Source: Bacteroidales bacterium
Lineage (GTDB): Bacteria; Bacteroidota; Bacteroidia; Bacteroidales; F082
Length of the DNA stretch: 64,000 bases
Direction: 5' to 3'
Assembly (NCBI GenBank): GCA_017460915.1
Contig: JAFUAA010000048.1
Span: 62,001 to 126,000, forward strand
Shown here: positions 1 to 8,726 of the stretch, piece by piece
How the letters are laid out: each line of letters starts with the position of its first letter
Numbering within the stretch: the stretch's first letter is position 1
Position numbers and translations under genes: made by a program
The notes under the pieces: model-generated
Databases searched by the model: none
Told to the model about the DNA's origin: nothing
The model's input: only the letters and a program-made list of their open reading frames with translations

Positions 1-2
1 AT

Positions 3-314
3 GTGCAACTTACCGCCTTCAAGGATGAAATCGACCTTTGGCCTTCGCAAATCGCCATCGGGAAATATAAGGTGACGGTGGACGGTCGCATGACTTTGGA
101 CAAGAACGGCGAATATCACCTCTCGGTGACGCAATCGCCACTGCCGGTGCGCCTCGGCTTGAAGATTTCGGGACCGTTCAACAGCCTGAAATATGAGGTG
201 GAGTCGTGCAAATATCCGAACCTATACAAGCCCAACAAACGCAGCGACACCGAGCAGATGTACTTCGAACTGAAGAAGAAGATAGCCGACCGATTGAAGA
301 GCAATGCCCGATAA
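3..314 (+). CDS. AsmA-like protein, C-terminal end (partial)
   Basis: The frame is open from the left edge, so the 5' part of the gene lies outside the window; the GTG at position 3 is only the first codon seen, not a convincing start. The 103 visible residues alternate short beta-strand-like stretches (VTVDGRMTLDKNGEYHLSVT, then LKISGPFNSLKYEV) and finish with a basic amphipathic helix ending in LKSNAR. This resembles the C-terminal region of large AsmA/DUF748-type proteins of the Bacteroidetes envelope, which are thought to bridge inner and outer membrane and move lipids. The family call is from general resemblance only. The gene ends 62 bp before the end of the convergent regulator gene. 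Confidence 0.5.
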   Translation: MQLTAFKDEIDLWPSQIAIGKYKVTVDGRMTLDKNGEYHLSVTQSPLPVRLGLKISGPFNSLKYEVESCKYPNLYKPNKRSDTEQMYFELKKKIADRLKSNAR

Positions 315-375
315 TTATGGCTTATGACTATGGTCTATGGCTGCCCTCACATGAAGGCATGCCATAGGCCATCTG

Positions 376-1104
376 CTATAAGCCATTAATGATTTCCTCA
401 AAGCTCCGTTCGTCCTGTAGGCCGTTCATCTTTTCCTGTTTGATGCGCGACTTGCGGCGGGCGTAGGAGTTGGTTTGCAGGTTCATCAGGATGGAGATGA
501 CCTGGTTGCTGAAGCCTTGCTTGGTGAGACAGCAGATTTGCAGGTCGCTCTTGGTTAGGGCGGGATATTGCGCCGTGAGCCGTTGGGTGAAGTCGCCATA
601 AACCTTGTCGATGAGCGCGACGAAGTCGTCCCATTCGTTTTCTTTCAAGTCGAAGTCCAAGGTGGAGGCCGTGATTTGCTCGGTGAGGACCAAGGCGGTC
701 ACATACACCTTGTTTTTCTTCAGTTCGGCTTCCAGTTGATTCTTCATTTCCTCCTCTTTCAGCTTGTTGCTCAGCGTTTTCTGTCGCAACAGCAGCAGAA
801 CGAAGGCCAAAGCCACGACAAGCGCGCCAAGGATGAGATAAAGATAGAGGCTCTTCAGCTTTTGCTCGGCTTGCATGTCGTTTTTCTGCATTTGCAAGTC
901 GTATTCGGCCTTGATGCGTTGCATCTGTTCGCTTCGGTGTTCGCGGTCGGCCTGCATCATGTTCTCGTTGAAAAGTTTGTGACATTCAAGGGCTTTCTGG
1001 TAGTCGCTTTGGAACTGGTAAAGGTAATGCAGGCTTTGGTAGGCCGCCATTCTAACGCCTGCCAGCGACAACAATAGGGCTATGATGATTCTACTGGGTT
1101 TCAT
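376..1104 (-). CDS. Membrane-anchored TPR/helix-turn-helix regulator, short form
   Basis: A 242-residue protein. An N-terminal hydrophobic helix (IIIALLLSLAGV) is followed by one TPR-like unit (about residues 22-50), a charged coiled coil, a transmembrane segment at about 87-106 (LYLYLILGALVVALAFVLLL), another coiled coil, and a C-terminal region ending in a helix-turn-helix-like stretch (SDLQICCLTKQGFSNQVISI). The same order, TPR - TM - coiled coil - HTH, occurs in the gene at 13274-14958, which carries many more TPR residues, so this copy has probably lost most of its sensor part. Its ATG overlaps the stop of the upstream T9SS gene (ATGA at 1101-1104), suggesting translational coupling or a deletion junction. 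Partner and target are unknown. Confidence 0.6.
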   Translation of the reverse strand: MKPSRIIIALLLSLAGVRMAAYQSLHYLYQFQSDYQKALECHKLFNENMMQADREHRSEQMQRIKAEYDLQMQKNDMQAEQKLKSLYLYLILGALVVALAFVLLLLRQKTLSNKLKEEEMKNQLEAELKKNKVYVTALVLTEQITASTLDFDLKENEWDDFVALIDKVYGDFTQRLTAQYPALTKSDLQICCLTKQGFSNQVISILMNLQTNSYARRKSRIKQEKMNGLQDERSFEEIINGL

Positions 1105-2525
1105 CGTTTCACGAATTTCATTGTTTCGTTGCCCACGTTGATGAAATACATGCCTTCAGGCAACGATTCGATATTAATCTGTTGCGTTTCAGCATTGATG
1201 CTGCCTTGCAGCAGGGTTTGCCCCACCAGGTTGGTGATGCGATAGGTTTGGTCTGGTAGAGACGTTGCGCGCAACGTCTGTACAAACAGGACGTTGTTGG
1301 CAGGGTTGGGATAAACCGTTAATGTCCTTGTGTCCGTCGAAGGGCCATTCTCTTCCAAGCCGTGCCATTGTTCATAGATTTCGTCGCAATCCTCTTCACC
1401 GTATTTGAAAAACATTTCGTCCTCCAACCAGTAGCAGCGCAGGCCTTCCACACGGTAGCCCTTGCCTAGGTTCATCATTTTTTCGGGGAAGAAGCTGGTC
1501 AAATGGCCGATGCCGCAAACAATGTTGCCACTGAAGAGGTCTTCGGGGGCGTTCACTTTTAGCATTCTATAGATTATGCCCTCGTATTCGTAGTTTTCCA
1601 CGGCATCGACGTGCATGGTGATGCTTTCTGTGCCGACCTTGATATCCCATTCGTCTCCCACCTCGGCGGCATAGTCGTAAAGCACCGTGAATTCTTCCAA
1701 ATCCTTGTTCCACCAATACACTCTGCCGTTGCGTTCAAATATGTATTCTTGGATTGTCCGTAGTGGTATAGGATAATTCAATCTTGTTGATATTTCCTTT
1801 GTATGAGTATAGCAAATCGTTTTGTTGCTTCAGATGGTCTTCGTTGTAGAGATAAAAATCGGCTTGCCATACGCCATTCACCCAAGCTTCGCCATCCCAT
1901 TTCTCGAAAGTGATCATGGAAGGATACCCCATTTCGTCCAATTCATAAACCGCACGGTTGGCATTGATCCATCCGTTTTCTTGCCATGTTTTGATTTCAG
2001 CGAGGGTAAGACACCCGTAGGGGTTGAAGTGGTATTGTACCAATTTTTGGTTTTCCCACACGCCGTTGTAACGTTTTTGCGTCAAGGCACTCACACGGTG
2101 TCCTTGTTCGTCATAGCCATATGTAATCAAGGTGGCGCTATCGTTGTAGGGGTCGTTTTGTCGGGTGAGCAAAAGGCTGTCTTCCGAAAAACCACGCGTT
2201 TCCTTATTGAGCCTAATCCAGTCGCCATAATAAGTGTCGTTCTGTTGGATGACATGAAGATCAGAATCATAAACGAACCAATACGTGTGGTCATAGTCGC
2301 AAATCTCACCAGAAGGATGAACAGAAAGAGCTCTTTTTGTTTCTAGTAGTCCGTTTGGATAGTATTGGAATCTGGCTTGGAAATCACCGTATTCAGATCC
2401 CATGCTGCTGTTTGGGTCTAAGGTAATAGTGGCATGATTTGGCTGGTAGAGGAAACCGTAATACTCTTGTGCGGTGGCGTTTAAGGTCAGTGCCGCAATG
2501 GCTAAGATGGTGATAGCTTTTTCAT
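1101..2525 (-). pseudogene. Secreted protein with T9SS sorting domain, two frameshifts
   Basis: Two overlapping frames (1735-2403 and 1101-1781) together make one secreted protein. The first carries repeats rich in aromatic residues and glycine; the second ends in a T9SS type A sorting domain (VYPNPANNVLFVQ, then GMYFINVGNETMKFVKR), which directs export through the outer membrane. A signal peptide lies upstream but is out of frame: the ATG at 2525 is followed by five A residues (T run at 2518-2522), giving a stop after seven codons, whereas six A residues would read M-K-K-A-I-T-I-L-A-I and run straight into the long frame. A second shift lies where both frames are open (1735-1781). A 28-bp palindrome sits in frame at 1256-1283. 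Decay is the simplest reading; slippage at the A run or assembly error are alternatives. Function unknown. Confidence 0.7.
1256..1283. repeat. 28-bp palindrome (GTAGAGAC family) inside a coding sequence
   Basis: Arms GTAGAGACGTTGCGC and GCGCAACGTCTGTAC pair with one mismatch. It encodes about nine residues (VQTLRATSL, minus strand) within the T9SS sorting domain without breaking the frame. Same family and same 28-bp length as the copies at 2761, 20661, 20954, 39689 and 43087. Confidence 0.8.
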
Positions 2526-2597
2526 GGTGTTAGAATTTTAATTGTTCATTTTGTTCATTGTACGATTTGCAGTTTCGCTTTCCTTTCGGTCGGCAAT

Positions 2598-2606
2598 GCA
2601 AAAGTA
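2598..2606 (-). promoter_or_regulatory. Bacteroidetes -7 element for the T9SS gene
   Basis: On the minus strand this reads TACTTTTGC, matching TAnnTTTG. It lies about 75 nt upstream of the shifted ATG at 2525. No clear -33 box is visible. Confidence 0.45.
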
Positions 2607-2652
2607 GAACAAATCCCAAAGCGAAAATCACTTTGTCAAGCCCTTAAGAGGG

Positions 2653-2748
2653 TTTGTCTATCATCAAAACGAAATGATTTTTTTAAAATGCTGATAAACA
2701 ATTGTTTGTATGTCAATCTGTCTATGGGTTGTCTATATGGTTGTCTAT
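2653..2748. repeat. TTGTCTAT short-repeat cluster
   Basis: TTTGTCTAT at 2653 and three close copies of [T/C]TGTCTAT at 2718, 2729 and 2741, about 12 bp apart, lie between the T9SS gene's promoter region and the 3' end of the AlbA-type gene. No coding role is apparent. Confidence 0.5.
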
Positions 2749-2760
2749 GCGATTGCAATG

Positions 2761-2788
2761 GTAGAGACGCAAAACCATGCGTCTCTAC
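2761..2788. repeat. 28-bp palindrome (GTAGAGAC family), terminator position
   Basis: GTAGAGACGCAAAA and CCATGCGTCTCTAC form a near-perfect hairpin. It begins 9 bp past the stop codon of the AlbA-type gene on the minus strand, where a hairpin could end transcription, although no good T-tract follows. Confidence 0.8.
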
Positions 2789-2796
2789 AGTTGGTT

Positions 2797-4305
2797 TTAT
2801 TGCCAAAAATTCGCCGTGCGGTATCGTTGTTTTGGACTGTTGGGCTTATCCTTGTATTCGGGAATGAGCAGCCCTGCCTCAAGCAAAGGCGTGAACACGT
2901 TGCGCCTGAAACTGGTGCGGCTCTTGTAGCCCACTTCTTCCATCATTTCCAAGATACCTTGCGGGACGCGGCAGAAAGCCAAAACGCGACGAGCATTCTC
3001 GTCTTCGCCCTTGCCTAACGCAGGACACCGCTTGCGGATGTTCGACATCGACGACCAATAGGGTGTGCTGCCGTATGGGCTGCGGCTGTATCCTGTGTTG
3101 TCCTCGGATGCTATGCTTCCGTAAGGTATGGGCTTCAGTGAGGGGTGTGAGTTGTCAGGGCGTTGCATGATCACTTGGAACTGGCCGCCTTCCTCGTTGA
3201 CGAACTCGATGTTGCGCACCTCCTTCGTGGCGCGGATGATGCCGGTGCCCAGGCCTCTGTAATCCATGGTCTTTGCGCATAGCGTTGCCATCAATGGGTT
3301 ACGCTGTTGGGTTTTCCCGAATCGGATGGACTCAACGTCAACGCCAGTGGGCAGCCCTCCTGGACTGACAATTTCGACACGGTTGTCGAAGATCATGATG
3401 CGAATGGGGGCTTGTATGAGATAGTCGCGGTGCACGAGTGCGTTTTGGAGGATTTCCTTCAAGGCGACTTCCGAGATTTCGAGTTTTCCTATGGAATTGA
3501 ACGACTGACCGGCTTGAACGCTGTGCAGGTTGGCATTCAGGAAGGCCATGCCTGCCTCAAACATGCGTGGAATGGTGCCTGTGATGTCTTTGCTGTCGCG
3601 ATATTCCAGTCCGCCCATGTCGTTGCCGAAGAACGAGACCGCCTTGATGACGAAAGCTGGCTCAAACATTTGTGGATGTTTGCCGAAGAAGAGCAAGCCG
3701 GCGAGGGTGGCGTGCCCGTCCAGGGTCATGATTTGCAGGTTTTGAAGCAGTTGTTCCGTGGGCAGGCCGAATTCTTCGGCGCGTTTGCCGTAGGATTGTT
3801 CCAAGAAGTCGTTGACCAGCATCATGTCGATGTCGTTGATGGTGGTTCTTCTGACGCCTTTTTCGTCGGGCCTGAAGCTTCCCGACTCTTGGAACAGGGC
3901 GAGTATTTCTGCGTTTTCGACGATGCGACGCTTGTCGCTGCCTTGCTTGATCCAGATGTTGCCGCTTTGGTCTTTGTAGGGTTTGTCGATACCTTCGTTC
4001 ACATTCACTACAAGAAGAGTTTTCCCTTCCACGCTGACGGTTTCGGTCTGGAGATAGACGGCTGGCCTCACGCAGTTGTTCGCCACATTACCGATGTCTC
4101 TGCTGATTTGCTGGACTTCGTCGTAGGTCAGACCTACGATTTCGCCTGTTTTGTCTTCCACGCCGATGAGGATGGTTCCTCCGCGATAGTTGGCGAAGGC
4201 GGCAATCTCTGGGGCCATTTTTGAGGTATTGTCTAATTTGAGTTTAAACTGCACCTTGCTGTTTTCGCCCAAGGCGCAGAGCTGTTTTATTTCTTGTGCA
4301 TTCAT
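2797..4305 (-). CDS. AlbA-type (Schlafen AlbA_2) ATP-binding regulator
   Basis: A 502-residue protein with an N-terminal AlbA_2 domain (about residues 10-125; ENSKVQFKLK, then FANYRGGTILIGVED) followed by a HATPase_c_4-like region at about 270-370 (LKEILQNALVHRDYL, then IFDNRVEIVSPGGLPTG) and a C-terminal winged-helix-like part (about 440-502). Such proteins are usually called putative transcriptional regulators or RecG-related ATP-binding proteins; some are linked to defence, but no specific function is established. The ATG at 4305 fits the family start. The 200 bp upstream carry five copies of TGGTTAAG or its complement around a -7 element (4326-4334), so self-regulation is plausible. Intact, unlike the related gene at 16671-18653. 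Confidence 0.85.
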   Translation of the reverse strand: MNAQEIKQLCALGENSKVQFKLKLDNTSKMAPEIAAFANYRGGTILIGVEDKTGEIVGLTYDEVQQISRDIGNVANNCVRPAVYLQTETVSVEGKTLLVVNVNEGIDKPYKDQSGNIWIKQGSDKRRIVENAEILALFQESGSFRPDEKGVRRTTINDIDMMLVNDFLEQSYGKRAEEFGLPTEQLLQNLQIMTLDGHATLAGLLFFGKHPQMFEPAFVIKAVSFFGNDMGGLEYRDSKDITGTIPRMFEAGMAFLNANLHSVQAGQSFNSIGKLEISEVALKEILQNALVHRDYLIQAPIRIMIFDNRVEIVSPGGLPTGVDVESIRFGKTQQRNPLMATLCAKTMDYRGLGTGIIRATKEVRNIEFVNEEGGQFQVIMQRPDNSHPSLKPIPYGSIASEDNTGYSRSPYGSTPYWSSMSNIRKRCPALGKGEDENARRVLAFCRVPQGILEMMEEVGYKSRTSFRRNVFTPLLEAGLLIPEYKDKPNSPKQRYRTANFWQ

Positions 4306-4307
4306 AT

Positions 4308-4490
4308 CTTAACCATTTTTGTGCTGCAAAACTACAATTTTTGGTTTGGTTGTGCAAGTTTTTGGTTAAGTTTTCACCAAAATACAGACAAAATAATTTG
4401 TAATATATTAAATACCAATAATATGAACTATATACAAATTTGGTTAAGCTGTGCATAAAAACGCCAAAAACTTAACCATATATGGTTAAG
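4308..4490. promoter_or_regulatory. Operator-like field of TGGTTAAG repeats upstream of the AlbA-type gene
   Basis: TGGTTAAG occurs at 4363, 4441 and 4483 and its complement CTTAACCA at 4309 and 4471. A -7 element (TAGTTTTGC on the minus strand, 4326-4334) lies inside this field. The copy at 4363 is also flanked by an inverted TTTTGGT/ACCAAAA pair, which resembles the site in front of the DUF4143 gene at 48400-49521. Confidence 0.6.
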
Positions 4491-4503
4491 TTTTTGGCGT
4501 TTT
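4458..4503. terminator. 46-bp perfect palindrome between glyS and the AlbA-type gene
   Basis: Centred between 4480 and 4481, all 23 positions on each side pair (AAAACGCCAAAAACTTAACC on the outer left). It starts 18 bp past the glyS stop and ends in TTTT, so it can act as a glyS terminator. It also contains two facing TGGTTAAG motifs, so it may serve as an operator as well. Confidence 0.7.
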
Positions 4504-4521
4504 GGTTAGGTTTTGTATGGG

Positions 4522-6045
4522 TTATTTTTTCGGCTTCAACTCGTCGAAAATCATATTGCGCAGGTTCGCAATCGGAACGCGCACTTGCTGCATGGTGTCG
4601 CGGTCGCGCACAGTGACGCAGTTGTCCACCAAAGTGTCGTTATCCACCGTGACGCACATCGGCGTTCCGATGGCGTCTTGCCGTCTGTAGCGCTTGCCGA
4701 TGGAGTCCTTTTCCTCGTACTGGCACATGAAGTCGTACTTCAGCGAGTCAATGATTTCACGGGCCTTTTCCGGCAGACCGTCTTTCTTGACCAACGGCAG
4801 CACGGCGACTTTGTAGGGTGCGAGGATGGCCGGCAGTTTCAGCACCACGCGTTCCGAGCCGTCTTCCAGCTTTTCTTCGGTGTAGGCATGGCTGAGCATG
4901 GCGAGGAACATACGGTCGAGGCCGATGGAGGTCTCAATGACGTAAGGCGTGTAGCTTTCGTTGGTGTCGGGGTCGAAGTATTGGAGTTTCTTGCCCGAGT
5001 ATTTGGCGTGGGCCGAGAGGTCGAAGTCGGTGCGGCTGTGGATACCTTCGAGTTCCTTGAAGCCGAAGGGGAAGTCGAACTCGATGTCGGAGGCGGCATT
5101 AGCGTAGTGGGCCAGTTTCTCGTGGTCGTGGAAGCGGTATTTTTCGGCGGGCAAACCCAACGAGAGGTGCCAGTTGAGGCGTTCTTCCTTCCAGTGCTTG
5201 AACCAGTCGAGTTCGGTGCCAGGACGGACGAAGAACTGCATTTCCATTTGCTCGAACTCACGCATACGGAAGATGAACTGACGCGCCACAATCTCGTTGC
5301 GGAAGGCTTTGCCGGTTTGTGCGATGCCGAACGGAATCTTCATGCGGCCGGTCTTCTGCACGTTGAGGTAGTTGACGAAGATGCCTTGGGCGGTCTCGGG
5401 ACGCAGATAAATCGTGTCGGCACCTTCGGCCACGCTGCCCATCTGTGTGGCGAACATCAGGTTGAACTGACGCACGTCGGTCCAGTTGCGGGTGCCGCTG
5501 ATGGGGCACACGATTTCGAGGTCGAGGATGAGCTGCTTGATGGCTTCAAGGTCGTTTTTCTCCATCGCGCCATACAGTCTGTGGCTGATTTCTTCGAGCT
5601 TGGCCTTGTGTTCCAAAACTCTGGGGTTAGTAGTGACAAACTGCTCTTCATTGAAGGCATCACCGAAGCGTTTGCGGGCTTTCTCCACCTCTTTATTAAT
5701 CTTTTCCTCGATTTTGGCCATGTAATCTTCGACCAAAACGTCGGCGCGGTAGCGTTTCTTCGAGTCGCGGTTGTCGATGAGCGGGTCGTTGAAGGCGTCG
5801 AGGTGGCCCGAAGCCTTCCATGTGGTGGGGTGCATGAAGATGGCCGCATCGATGCCGACGATGTTCTCGTGCATCTGCACCATCGCCTTCCACCAGTATT
5901 CGCGGATGTTCTTTTTTAGCTCCACACCGTTCTGGCCGTAGTCGTAAACGGCTGAAAGTCCGTCATAAATCTCGCTCGATTGGAAGATGAAGCCATATTC
6001 CTTGGCGTGAGCGGTTATCTTCTTGAAAAAATCTTCTTGGTTCAT
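4522..6045 (-). CDS. glyS: Glycine--tRNA ligase (single-chain, dimeric type)
   Basis: This charges tRNA-Gly with glycine in the cytoplasm. The protein (about 507 residues) is the single-chain class II enzyme usual in Bacteroidetes, not the bacterial alpha2beta2 form. Visible motifs: N-terminal FIFQSSEIYDGLSAVYDYG, then WKASGHLDAF, class II motif 2 region (GKAFRNEI and FRMREFEQMEMQFF), and a C-terminal anticodon-binding domain (IGKRYRRQDAIGTPMCVT). The ATG at 6045 is preferred over an upstream in-frame TTG at 6054 because MNQEDFFKK is the usual N-terminus. A 46-bp palindrome follows the stop. The gene is intact. Confidence 0.97.
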   Translation of the reverse strand: MNQEDFFKKITAHAKEYGFIFQSSEIYDGLSAVYDYGQNGVELKKNIREYWWKAMVQMHENIVGIDAAIFMHPTTWKASGHLDAFNDPLIDNRDSKKRYRADVLVEDYMAKIEEKINKEVEKARKRFGDAFNEEQFVTTNPRVLEHKAKLEEISHRLYGAMEKNDLEAIKQLILDLEIVCPISGTRNWTDVRQFNLMFATQMGSVAEGADTIYLRPETAQGIFVNYLNVQKTGRMKIPFGIAQTGKAFRNEIVARQFIFRMREFEQMEMQFFVRPGTELDWFKHWKEERLNWHLSLGLPAEKYRFHDHEKLAHYANAASDIEFDFPFGFKELEGIHSRTDFDLSAHAKYSGKKLQYFDPDTNESYTPYVIETSIGLDRMFLAMLSHAYTEEKLEDGSERVVLKLPAILAPYKVAVLPLVKKDGLPEKAREIIDSLKYDFMCQYEEKDSIGKRYRRQDAIGTPMCVTVDNDTLVDNCVTVRDRDTMQQVRVPIANLRNMIFDELKPKK

Positions 6046-6114
6046 TATTATCAATTATATAAAATTCAAAGATTTAAGATTTAAAATTCAGCATTCTTAA
6101 TTCAGCATTCCGAA

Positions 6115-7164
6115 TTAAATGATTAGCATTGCGTCGCCATAAGTGAAGAAGCGGTACTTTTCGGCCACGGCTTCCTTGTAGGCTTTCATCAGCAAGTCGT
6201 AGCCGGCAAAAGCAGCCACTTCCATCATCATCGACGACTTAGGCAGGTGGAAGTTGGTAATCATGGCGTTGGCCACCGAGAAGGTGTAGGGTGGGAAGAT
6301 GAACTTGTTCGTCCAGCCTTTGAATGGCTTGATTTTTCCATTGATGGTATGGGCGGTCTCCAAAGCTTTCAGTGAAGTGGTGCCGACGGCAAAGACAGTG
6401 TTGTGTCGTTGGTTGGCCTCGTTGACCAAAGTGCAGCAGTCCTCGTCGATGTACATCTCTTCCGAGTCGGGTTTGTGTTTGGTGAGGTCTTCCACCTCGA
6501 TGTCGCGGAAGTTGCCCATTCCAGGATGCAAGGTGAGTTCGGCAAAGGATGCACCAATGATTTCGAGACGTTTCATCAGGATTTTGCTGAAATGCATGCC
6601 TGCGGTCGGAGCCGAAACGGCGCCTTCCACTTTGGCATAGATGGTCTGGAAATCCTCGGCGTCTTCGGGGCGCTCCTCGCGGTTGAGTTCGCGAGGGATG
6701 GGTGTATGTCCGAGCGACGAAAGGGTTTTCTTGAACTCCTCGTAGGGACCGTCGTATAGGAAACGCAGCGTGCGACCGCGCGAGGTGGTGTTGTCGATGA
6801 CTTCGGCTACTAGTTCATCGCCGTCACCGAAATAGAGTTTGTTGCCGATACGGATTTTACGGGCTGGGTCGACGAGCACGTCCCAAAGACGGCTTTCGTG
6901 GTCCAGCTCGCGGAGCAGCAGCACCTCGATTTTGGCACCGGTCTTTTCCTTCTCGCCATAAAGTTTGGCAGGGAACACCTTAGTATTATTAATGACGAAC
7001 ACGTCGCCGTCCTTCACGTAGTCGACGAGGTCCTTGAAGATGCGGTGCTCGATTTTGCCGGTTTTGCGGTCGACGACCATCAAGCGGGCTTCGTCGCGGT
7101 TCTCGATGGGATAGAGCGCAATCAACTCGCTTGGCAGGTTGAATTTGAATTGTGAGAGTTTCAT
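6115..7164 (-). CDS. queA: S-adenosylmethionine:tRNA ribosyltransferase-isomerase
   Basis: QueA transfers and isomerises the ribosyl group of SAM onto 7-aminomethyl-7-deazaguanine in tRNA, giving epoxyqueuosine at the wobble position. The 349-residue length is typical. Family signatures include [49 protein letters not shown] and [15 protein letters not shown]. It sits at the distal end of a minus-strand cluster (ftsX, DUF3098, uppP, truB, lipoprotein, queA) but has its own promoter: TATCTTTG (7207-7214) with TTGACA 18 nt upstream (7233-7238). The start at 7164 gives the conserved [11 protein letters not shown]. Confidence 0.97.
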   Translation of the reverse strand: MKLSQFKFNLPSELIALYPIENRDEARLMVVDRKTGKIEHRIFKDLVDYVKDGDVFVINNTKVFPAKLYGEKEKTGAKIEVLLLRELDHESRLWDVLVDPARKIRIGNKLYFGDGDELVAEVIDNTTSRGRTLRFLYDGPYEEFKKTLSSLGHTPIPRELNREERPEDAEDFQTIYAKVEGAVSAPTAGMHFSKILMKRLEIIGASFAELTLHPGMGNFRDIEVEDLTKHKPDSEEMYIDEDCCTLVNEANQRHNTVFAVGTTSLKALETAHTINGKIKPFKGWTNKFIFPPYTFSVANAMITNFHLPKSSMMMEVAAFAGYDLLMKAYKEAVAEKYRFFTYGDAMLII

Positions 7165-7206
7165 TGTCTGATGTTGTTAGTGTTGTTTTTCCTGTGAAAC
7201 AAACTA

Positions 7207-7238
7207 CAAAGATACGACAAAATTGAAATTTTGTCAAG
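7207..7238 (-). promoter_or_regulatory. queA promoter
   Basis: Minus-strand TTGACA (7238-7233) and TATCTTTG (7214-7207), 18 nt apart: a good Bacteroidetes -33/-7 pair, about 43 nt upstream of the queA ATG. Confidence 0.7.
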
Positions 7239-7299
7239 TTTTTTTTCTTAACAAGCAGAATTACAAATAATTAGTAGATTATTTGAAAGATGATGCGGT

Positions 7300-7836
7300 T
7301 TATTGATCGAGTAGATTATTATTGAAACTAACCTTTGACAAATCTGGCAACGAAAAATAAACACTTCTCGTTCTTTGGACTTGAATGGCCTTTTGTTTAT
7401 TATAGACCAAACTTACTTCTATTCTGTTATAGTTTTCAAGGTTGGCAATGCCTTTGATGCTCTCCTTGGCGATTTCATGTCCTACCGATTTGATTTTTTC
7501 CAAATCATCCCATTCAGAAAAATCCTCTGGATTGAGTATTACTGTTTTTATCCAGCATTTGCCATTTTCGTAGCAATTTAGTTCTTCATTATACTTCGCA
7601 ATGCCAACTGCGGCAATTTTTACTTCTTCTCCCCTAAATTTTTCTTGCACCCTTAATTCCAAATCTTCTTTTCCATCAACATACTCTGCTGGGATAATAT
7701 AAGTTTTTTCCAAGTTTTTGGTTTTTTCCACATATTCCATTAATTCTTCATAAGCCTGATAGGAATTGTATGTTCCACAAGAGGATAATAAGACCAAAAG
7801 GAATAAGAACGCGGCAGTTTTAAATATCTTGTTCAT
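7300..7836 (-). CDS. Putative lipoprotein, function unknown
   Basis: A 178-residue protein starting MNKIFKTAAFLFLLVLLSSC, a clear lipoprotein signal with the lipobox cysteine at residue 20. The frame continues upstream, but the ATG at 7836 is the only start that gives a signal peptide. The mature part is charged and lacks a recognisable domain; the segment around VQEKFRGEEVKIAAVGIAKY looks like a mixed alpha/beta fold. The first residues closely match those of the lipoprotein at 12378-13079 (MNKFFKTAAF). It lies between truB and queA and may be an insertion into that otherwise common cluster. Confidence 0.6.
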   Translation of the reverse strand: MNKIFKTAAFLFLLVLLSSCGTYNSYQAYEELMEYVEKTKNLEKTYIIPAEYVDGKEDLELRVQEKFRGEEVKIAAVGIAKYNEELNCYENGKCWIKTVILNPEDFSEWDDLEKIKSVGHEIAKESIKGIANLENYNRIEVSLVYNKQKAIQVQRTRSVYFSLPDLSKVSFNNNLLDQ

Positions 7837-7894
7837 GGTGTGAATAGAGTTTGTGCTGCATAAGATACAATGAATAGATGGATTACATAACAGA

Positions 7895-8638
7895 CTATTT
7901 CTTTCCTTCCAACCTTTCTTGCTCTGTTTTCTTCCATTCCTTGAACTCATCCCCCGTGTCAATGATGTGTTGCTTCAACTCCATCAGTGGCCAAGCGTCC
8001 TCCACGCGGAAGTCGCCGATGCGGGTGCGGCGCAGTGATTTCAGGCAGGCGCCGTTCCCTAAGGCCTTGCCGAAGTCGTTGGCGAGGCTGCGGATGTAGG
8101 TGCCTTTGCTGCAGGTCACCTCGAAGTCGAGCTCGGGAAAGCGGTCGAGGCTCAGTTTGAAGTCGTCGATGCGGATGTCACGGGCTTTCAGTTCGATTTC
8201 CTCGTCGGAACGGGCATAGTCGAAGGCGCGTTTTCCTTTGATTTTGATGGCGGAATATTTGGGCGGGTATTGCTTGATGTCGCCGATGAATTTCAGCCGT
8301 GCCGCCTCAATCTGCTCCGCCGTGATGCCGTCGGTGGGGAAGAAGGCATCAGGCTCGCTTTCCAAGTCGAAGGTTGGGGTGGTTTGGCCGAGCAGAATCG
8401 TGCCTGTATAAGTCTTCACCTGTGCTTGGTAGATGTCGATTTGCTTGGTCTTCTTGCCGGTGCAAAGGATGAGCAGTCCCGTCGCCAATGGGTCGAGGGT
8501 GCCGGCATGTCCCACCTTCAGCTTGCGTATGCCGTAGCAGCGGTTTACCAGACTGCGGATGAAGTTGACCGTGTCAAACGACGTCCAGTCCAAGGGCTTG
8601 TCGATGAGGATGACCTCGCCTTCTTCGAAATTGAACAT
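7895..8638 (-). CDS. truB: tRNA pseudouridine(55) synthase TruB
   Basis: TruB makes pseudouridine 55 in the T-loop of tRNAs. The 247-residue protein has the catalytic aspartate in GHAGTLDPLATGLL (about residues 43-56), the N-terminal LIDKPLDWTSFD and the conserved KGTYIRSLANDFG. Length matches short Bacteroidetes TruB proteins, which lack a full PUA domain. It is preceded by uppP, DUF3098 and ftsX on the same strand, an arrangement common in Bacteroidetes. A REP-like inverted pair (8654-8721) separates it from uppP. Confidence 0.96.
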   Translation of the reverse strand: MFNFEEGEVILIDKPLDWTSFDTVNFIRSLVNRCYGIRKLKVGHAGTLDPLATGLLILCTGKKTKQIDIYQAQVKTYTGTILLGQTTPTFDLESEPDAFFPTDGITAEQIEAARLKFIGDIKQYPPKYSAIKIKGKRAFDYARSDEEIELKARDIRIDDFKLSLDRFPELDFEVTCSKGTYIRSLANDFGKALGNGACLKSLRRTRIGDFRVEDAWPLMELKQHIIDTGDEFKEWKKTEQERLEGKK

Positions 8639-8653
8639 GGATTTTGGATTCGG

Positions 8654-8721
8654 GGCCTTCGACAGGCTCGGGCACCCTTAACCTCTGTAAAAGTGAGGGC
8701 CCCCGAACTTGTCAAAGGGCC
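8654..8721. repeat. REP-like inverted pair (CTTCGACAGGCTC family)
   Basis: GGCCTTCGACAGGCTCGGGC (8654-8673) faces a degenerate inverted partner ending AACTTGTCAAAGGGCC (8706-8721) across a loop. The core GCCTGTCGAAGG recurs inside coding sequences at 10849-10873 and 47232-47256. Confidence 0.75.
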
Positions 8722-8726
8722 GCTGT

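Noticed and set aside
4513..5919. 468-residue open frame antisense to glyS
   Set aside because: Shadow frame of a clear glycyl-tRNA synthetase, with no domain motif.
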